In this document: in pieces, positions 5,801-8,088 of the stretch
Layout of the letters: the number at the start of each line of letters is the position of its first letter
How positions within the stretch are numbered: position 1 is the first letter of the stretch
Assembly (NCBI GenBank): GCA_947628925.1
Contig: CANRBU010000054.1
Span: 1 to 8,088, forward strand
Length of the DNA: 8,088 nt
Reading direction: 5' to 3'
Source of the DNA: an uncultured Clostridia bacterium
Lineage (GTDB): Bacteria > Bacillota > Clostridia > TANB77 > CAG-508
Notes under the pieces: generated by a model
Databases searched by the model: none
The model's input: the letters and a program-made list of their open reading frames with translations, nothing else
What the model was told of the DNA's origin: nothing
Translations under genes and position numbers: made by a program

Positions 5801-7791
5801 ATAGTGTCTATGTCTTTTCTGTTTATTGTACATGGATGTGCTTTTTCAGGTTCTGCTTCATAACCTTTATTTGGGTTATCTACTTCGTAGAAATTATATG
5901 TGCAACCAAGGTCTACTTCGTAAACTGTTAGTAATCCTTTTTCATCTGTACGGAATACTTTTGCGTTTTGTCTTGTTCCGCCATATGTTGGTTTGTCGTC
6001 TATTTTATCTCCTCCCGCTGTGATAAATCCTCCTCCAACTTTTTCTACGATGAATCCTACATTTGGTAGTTTAAATTCTGGAACATCTTCATCTTCTTTT
6101 TCTATTTGAATATGTCCTCTTTTTAACTCGTTTTCAATTTTTTGATATTTTGTACGTTTAATATCTATTTCTGTATCTTTTATTGTACATTCAATTGCTT
6201 TGTTAGGTTCAGGGTCATATCCTGGGTTTGGATTTTCTACTTCATAGAATCTATATGTTTGGTTAAGATCTACTTCATAGACTGTTAGTAAACCTTCTTT
6301 GTTTGTGTGGAATACTTTTGCGTTTTGTCTTGTTCCGCCATATGTTGGTTTGTCGTCTATTTTATCTCCTCCTGCTGTGATAAAGCCTCCTCCAACTTTT
6401 TCTACGATAAAGCCTACATTCTCTAATTTATATTTTGTATCGTCTTTATCTTCTTTTTCTATTTGAATATGTCCTCTTTTTGGTGTGTTTGTTATTTTTT
6501 TGTAGTTTGCTGTTCCTGCAACATTACATGGTATTGCTTTGTTAGGTTCAGGGTCATATCCTGGATTTTTATTTTCTACTTCGTAGAAGTAATATCTTCC
6601 TGACATTACATTTTCAATTTTTAGTTTTCCATCTTTTCCTGTATAGAATACTGTTGCATCTTTTCTTGAGTCTGTATAGCTGATGTTTCCTTTTCCATCT
6701 TTTACTACATATTTGTTTGTATCTGTATTTTGTGCTATAAAGCCTACATTAGCTAATTTTATTGTTGGATATTTGCTGTCTACTTTTTCTATTTCAATAT
6801 CACTTGTTAAATCCATTTGGAAATTAAATCTTAAATCATTTGATATTCTTCTTTCTGATGGATCAGCTAATAACATATTTTGTGTTTCTTCTCCTGTAGT
6901 TAAAAGCCATAATTCAGCTGTATAAAGTGTACCTGTTACTGTTGTTTTTCCTTTTACATTTACTTTTTCTGCTCCTGTTGATAGTTTTACAGCAATGTAG
7001 AAATTGCTTCCGCTACGAACTTCACTTGCAGATATGTATCTTCTTTTTACTTCATTGCCTTCTTTATATTTTTGTACAATTTTATAGTCGCTAGGACTTA
7101 TTGTTTTACCATTTTGGTCTTCTAATTCCATACTCATTGTTCCATCAAATTGATAGTTATATGGTCCTACTTCTACATAGTTTTCACCATCTATGGAAAA
7201 ACCTTTTGTTTTTAAGTTATTAATGTCTGTTTTTTCTACAAGCATTCCACTTTCACTAAGAGTGTTCATTTCTTCTGCTACTCTGCGTGGTTCATCTCCT
7301 AAATCATTGTGTGAGCTACAGTTACCACCTGCTGTTGCATGTATTTTACTTCCAACATTGCTAATCCATGAATCCCAACGACTCCACAATGCATTTTGTC
7401 CGTTTGAATGTGGTGGATTACTTTGTGTATCTCCATTGCTATATCCTTGTTGAAGGCTTAATATGTATGCTATTTCTCCATTAAGATTATTTACACATTC
7501 TTCGCCTGTTTGTACATTAATTGCTTTGTTTCCTACAATTTGGACATATGAACTTACATTGAATTTGCAAGCTTTATTTGGCCAAATTTTATTTTCGTTC
7601 AAACAATATAAATCATGGCGTTCGTGCATTGTATTAGAATCGAATGTTACGGTATTTCCTATTGCATTTACTCCTTTTGATTTTATTTCTTCTAGTGTAA
7701 GTTCTGCTGCGGTTGATATTATTGGTAATGTAATGCATAAGACTATCATTAAGATAAGTGTATACATTCCGATTTTTTTTAATCTGTTCAT
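2860..7791 (-). CDS. Large multidomain surface adhesin with SpaA/Cna-B repeats and SdrD_B-like domains
   Basis: A secreted, surface-anchored protein of 1643 residues. Residues 1-29 are a signal peptide: basic NRLKK, a hydrophobic core, and likely cleavage after TAA at 29. Residues ~50-160 resemble a thioester adhesin domain, with Cys63 in YC and Gln132 in GQNALW. Residues ~329-677 are three SpaA/Cna-B prealbumin-like repeats, each with a Lys-Glu-Asn isopeptide triad: K336/E404/N435, K446/E517/N554 and K565/E636/N674. Residues ~678-770 (SGFVWED) and ~1137-1240 (NGFVFED, TDNNGAYSFTGFTPGTY) are SdrD_B-like domains. Each is followed by a long beta-rich region with an NLGxxRR motif that I cannot assign to a family. 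Residues ~1616-1636 are a membrane helix before the tail KKKTK. IPSQGG stands where a sortase motif would be. The likely role is adhesion to host or neighbouring surfaces; the ligand is unknown. The ATG has a good AGGAGG. The gene follows another surface-protein gene after 21 bases and ends at a terminator. Confidence 0.9.
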   Translation of the reverse strand: MNRLKKIGMYTLILMIVLCITLPIISTAAELTLEEIKSKGVNAIGNTVTFDSNTMHERHDLYCLNENKIWPNKACKFNVSSYVQIVGNKAINVQTGEECVNNLNGEIAYILSLQQGYSNGDTQSNPPHSNGQNALWSRWDSWISNVGSKIHATAGGNCSSHNDLGDEPRRVAEEMNTLSESGMLVEKTDINNLKTKGFSIDGENYVEVGPYNYQFDGTMSMELEDQNGKTISPSDYKIVQKYKEGNEVKRRYISASEVRSGSNFYIAVKLSTGAEKVNVKGKTTVTGTLYTAELWLLTTGEETQNMLLADPSERRISNDLRFNFQMDLTSDIEIEKVDSKYPTIKLANVGFIAQNTDTNKYVVKDGKGNISYTDSRKDATVFYTGKDGKLKIENVMSGRYYFYEVENKNPGYDPEPNKAIPCNVAGTANYKKITNTPKRGHIQIEKEDKDDTKYKLENVGFIVEKVGGGFITAGGDKIDDKPTYGGTRQNAKVFHTNKEGLLTVYEVDLNQTYRFYEVENPNPGYDPEPNKAIECTIKDTEIDIKRTKYQKIENELKRGHIQIEKEDEDVPEFKLPNVGFIVEKVGGGFITAGGDKIDDKPTYGGTRQNAKVFRTDEKGLLTVYEVDLGCTYNFYEVDNPNKGYEAEPEKAHPCTINRKDIDTIKRTTYQKIQNRRKYVDLSGFVWEDIASGKISLRNDIYQSSTADNEDKLVEDGLVTVRIKDKDGKTVQETGTKGGKYLFVDLEIDKLPEYYIEFEYDGLIFENVSPWKDVLTNSELKNSIIETAKEDGVNSAEEWDKWFENKVNDNGSKAAEGTARDDLNSKFVRVEGYDQDTVQVKDSQGKAVAQVDYELNRSQQNAKVVKTRGTTITANTKNTGLQITYDRKSLLTEIKGYNLGVYRRTQADVAISQDVQEVTVGIKGVYHVYKHGSKLDDNGEFTDDAWNVGVKYKKYQQPIYRADVVYRNPNDTSKELKVYLTYKIGLKNQASGITSSILDLVEYYDSRYEIEGIGTELDENGNIKSGTELSKTENEKNGDYKRVNVSFGNNGLQLESLQTKYFYIKFALSVENIELALNGKEGLESTAELTGYRTYKDGKLYAAVDKDAVLDNVTLGDKNTYEDDTNEAPTVELVVSEPRTINGFVFEDKEIELLLKNQQIREGNGKFDQNEPLISEIKAQLLEIAEDGTEVIAKNEKGEELTSQTDNNGAYSFTGFTPGTYKVKFIWGDNKYSCIDYKATVVDENDYNEEQQNPYFYRNMTEEDKLKSRATDDLSIRATIDKQNNSHGTGENNGYNYSTEVTQKTMESSTAKMKFGVEFDSSEIKASDYIEGKLKFVVSGMNLGIIRRPIQQINIDKRVSNVKVSYANQENFINADIDENGNITGQHEHVVYLGSSANRRQAQIEIQLDNEILQNAGIEVTYEFTIKNESEKDYNSEEFQRFGCTLNGERYKYKDESKLITLTPTKVVDYLGQESAYKICEDNEHYGWELVTLENIGDLIDEAVKNSDAIKQTKIYQVNTTTAMKPGESQAIKMVVEKRFTSGEDVNLMNQVEIVEVDKPHGSGLVSENPPTAEDLEKVRTLKPGNYIPSGMSAVSELDDGMAETVLVIPSQGGDRNYVPYIAIALTALVALAGGAYYIKKKTK
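2863..2991 (-). other. C-terminal cell-surface anchor of the large adhesin, non-canonical sorting signal
   Basis: Residues 1601-1643 contain TVLVIPSQGGDRNYVPY, a hydrophobic helix of about 20 residues, and a short basic tail (KKKTK). The order and spacing match a sortase cell-wall sorting signal, but the motif reads IPSQG rather than LPXTG. It may be read by a sortase of altered specificity, or the protein may simply stay anchored by its helix. No sortase gene is in the window to help decide. Confidence 0.6.
3112..4071 (-). other. Second uncharacterised beta-rich module of the adhesin (NLGIIRR type)
   Basis: Residues ~1241-1560, after the second SdrD_B-like domain. The region carries NLGIIRRPIQQINIDKRVSNV, then a segment ending HEHVVYLG, then VTYEFTIKNES, and closes with LMNQVEIVE. 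It parallels the first module in motif order and in its position behind an SdrD_B-like domain, so the pair probably arose by internal duplication. I recognise no named family; the pattern suggests extended beta-sandwich stalk domains. Confidence 0.5.
4072..4383 (-). other. Second SdrD_B-like domain of the adhesin
   Basis: Residues ~1137-1240: TINGFVFEDKE, then NGKFDQNEPLISEIKAQL, then the closing signature TDNNGAYSFTGFTPGTYKV. This follows the SdrD_B pattern of GxVxxDxNxNGxxDxxE, a strand with a variable loop, and NGxYxFxxLxPGxY. Such domains form calcium-stabilised or otherwise rigid beta-sandwich stalk units in staphylococcal Sdr proteins. This copy fits the pattern better than the first. 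Confidence 0.7.
4384..5481 (-). other. First uncharacterised beta-rich module of the adhesin (NLGVYRR type)
   Basis: Residues ~771-1136, behind the first SdrD_B-like domain. It contains RDDLNSKFVRVEG, then ITYDRKSLLTEIKGYNLGVYRR followed by VAISQDVQEVTVGIKGVYHVYKHG (quoted in two pieces), and later VYLTYKIGLKNQ and STAELTGYRTY. The NLGxxRR, VYH/HEH and TYxxxIKN elements recur in the same order in the second module. No known domain name is assigned. The role is probably structural or ligand-presenting on the cell surface. Confidence 0.5.
5482..5760 (-). other. First SdrD_B-like domain of the adhesin
   Basis: Residues ~678-770: VDLSGFVWEDIASGK, a loop NDIYQSSTADNEDKLVEDG, then VTVRIKDKDGKTV and GTKGGKYLFVDLEID. 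The GFVWED start, the EDG turn and the GKYLF close match the SdrD_B/Cna-B-like fold. The usual asparagine- and aspartate-rich calcium loop is only partly conserved, so calcium binding is uncertain. Confidence 0.6.
5761..6120 (-). repeat. SpaA/Cna-B repeat 3 of the adhesin
   Basis: Residues 558-677. Starts RGHIQIEKED; isopeptide candidates are Lys565 in EKED, Glu636 in FYEVDN and Asn674 in KIQN. Thirty-seven residues (577-613, NVGF to AKVF) are identical to repeat 2, and over about 112 bases the DNA differs at only four positions, all silent. It also has EPEKAHPC (Cys654) and an extra Cys630 that the other repeats lack. Confidence 0.8.
6121..6477 (-). repeat. SpaA/Cna-B repeat 2 of the adhesin
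   Basis: Residues 439-557. Starts RGHIQIEKED; isopeptide candidates are Lys446, Glu517 in FYEVEN and Asn554 in KIEN. The 357-base period to repeat 3 is read from the offset of matching DNA (5952 onward against 6309 onward). It carries the repeat-wide motif EPNKAIEC with Cys535. Confidence 0.82.
6478..6807 (-). repeat. SpaA/Cna-B repeat 1 of the adhesin
   Basis: Residues 329-438. Isopeptide candidates are Lys336 in IEKVD, Glu404 in FYEVEN and Asn435 in ITNTPK, in the order found in SpaA-type domains. It shares NPGYDPEPNKAI with repeat 2 but differs in the middle (VVKDGKGNISYTDSRKDA instead of the glycine-rich FITAGGDKIDD stretch), so it is an older copy. Cys422 lies in KAIPC. Confidence 0.82.
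7312..7644 (-). other. Probable divergent thioester (TQXA-like) domain of the adhesin
   Basis: Residues ~50-160. Thioester adhesin domains of Gram-positive bacteria form an internal Cys-Gln bond that captures host nucleophiles; the Cys is usually in a YC motif and the Gln in TQxAIW. Here LYC has Cys63 (codon 7605-7603) and GQNALW has Gln132 (codon 7398-7396). Between them lies IAYILSLQQGY, matching the family's IxxILxxGY helix. The Thr of TQ is replaced by Gly. The domain sits directly after the signal peptide, as in known thioester adhesins. The assignment rests on motif order alone. Confidence 0.6.
7705..7791 (-). other. Signal peptide of the large adhesin
   Basis: Residues 1-29: basic start MNRLKKIG, a hydrophobic core YTLILMIVLCITLPII, and STAA before ELT, giving likely signal peptidase I cleavage after Ala29. 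There is no lipobox at the cleavage site (Cys19 is inside the hydrophobic core), so this is a Sec substrate rather than a lipoprotein. Confidence 0.85.
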
Positions 7792-7800
7792 CCTTATATT

Positions 7801-7806
7801 CCTCCT
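7801..7806 (-). promoter_or_regulatory. Ribosome binding site of the large adhesin
   Basis: AGGAGG on the minus strand lies 9 bases before ATG 7791-7789, in the 21-base gap after the upstream stop codon (7815-7813). It confirms the start. There is no room here for a separate promoter, so transcription should come through the upstream gene. Confidence 0.8.
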
Positions 7807-7812
7807 TTCCCC

Positions 7813-8088
7813 TTATATTTTGCTTGATTGCATAATTCTCTTAATTATTATTATTGATCCTATTGCAAGAACTGTAATTATTGTAAGTATTACTACAACA
7901 GTTGCAACTATTTCACCTGTTTTAATACCTATAATTAAGTCTGCTTGTGCCATGTCGTCTTCACCTTTTGTTTTATTTGCTTCTGTTGAGTCCATATCTT
8001 TAAGTCCTTGTTCATTATAGCTTTCTGCTATTTCTGCTGTGTTTGCAATAAGTCCTGTATTATTTTCTGTCATTTGTTTTGTTAATGT
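7813..8088 (-). CDS. C-terminal end of a membrane-anchored surface protein (cut by right window edge)
   Basis: Ninety-one residues are visible. An ATG at 8073 would give an 86-residue protein, but no Shine-Dalgarno sequence precedes it (ACATTAACAAAACAA) and the frame stays open to the edge as TLTKQ. This is therefore more likely the tail of a longer protein. The text IANTAEIAESYNEQGLKDMD, then EDDMAQADLIIGIKTGE, then a ~23-residue hydrophobic helix and the tail KRIMQSSK, resembles the end of large Clostridia surface proteins. In these a last beta domain (NTAEI; compare LMNQVEI near the end of the downstream adhesin) is followed by a membrane anchor. KTGE before the helix recalls a sorting signal without its LP. 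It is probably a paralogue and operon partner of the downstream adhesin, whose start is 21 bases away. It could instead be a small single-pass membrane protein if ATG 8073 is real. Confidence 0.7.
   Translation of the reverse strand, partial: TLTKQMTENNTGLIANTAEIAESYNEQGLKDMDSTEANKTKGEDDMAQADLIIGIKTGEIVATVVVILTIITVLAIGSIIIIKRIMQSSKI

Noticed and set aside
5181..6023. Several leucine- and phenylalanine-rich plus-strand frames that look like small membrane proteins
   Set aside because: They are antisense to the Cna-B repeats and first SdrD_B region of the adhesin and partly repeat because the underlying gene repeats. There is no ribosome site or family match.
5952..6420. The direct repeats as an insertion-sequence or CRISPR signature
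   Set aside because: The 357-base period stays in frame and encodes matching Cna-B domains, with no short spaced repeats, terminal inverted repeats or transposase. It is an internal protein repeat.
7463..8020. Plus-strand open frame of 185 codons across the start of the adhesin and the upstream gene
   Set aside because: It runs antisense to two well-supported genes, crosses their boundary, has no recognisable domain and is hydrophobic only because it mirrors AT-rich codons. It is a shadow frame.

Overview
The window is a very AT-rich stretch in which every supportable gene lies on the minus strand. A complete SpoIIE sporulation phosphatase points to an endospore-forming Firmicute. The AT bias, the large repeat-built surface proteins and the small WG-repeat protein fit an anaerobic Clostridia lineage of the gut type. 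This placement is inferred from gene content; nothing in the window identifies a species.

Read in the direction of transcription (right to left), the window holds four genes. At the right edge (8088-7813) is the C-terminal end of a protein that ends in a membrane anchor; its reading frame is still open at the edge, so it is probably the tail of a larger surface protein. After 21 bases comes a complete 1643-residue secreted surface protein (7791-2860). It has a signal peptide, a probable divergent thioester adhesin domain, three SpaA/Cna-B-type repeats with recognisable Lys-Glu-Asn isopeptide triads, two SdrD_B-like domains each followed by a related domain of unknown type, and a C-terminal membrane anchor without a canonical LPXTG motif. 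The two genes look like an operon of cell-wall proteins, and a strong hairpin (2819-2850) closes it.

A 219-base gap (2641-2859) separates this from spoIIE (2631-217) and contains the terminator and a candidate Spo0A box. spoIIE is followed after 16 bases by the start of a membrane protein with a WG-type repeat (200-1), cut by the left edge. These two are probably cotranscribed.

The surface-protein pair and the spoIIE pair appear to be separate transcription units with unrelated jobs: adhesion or cell-surface display on one side, forespore sigma-F activation on the other. The most interesting content is in the large surface protein: the thioester-like site, the near-identical repeats, the unusual cysteines, the uncharacterised duplicated modules and the non-canonical anchor. 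No mobile element, RNA gene or CRISPR array was seen.
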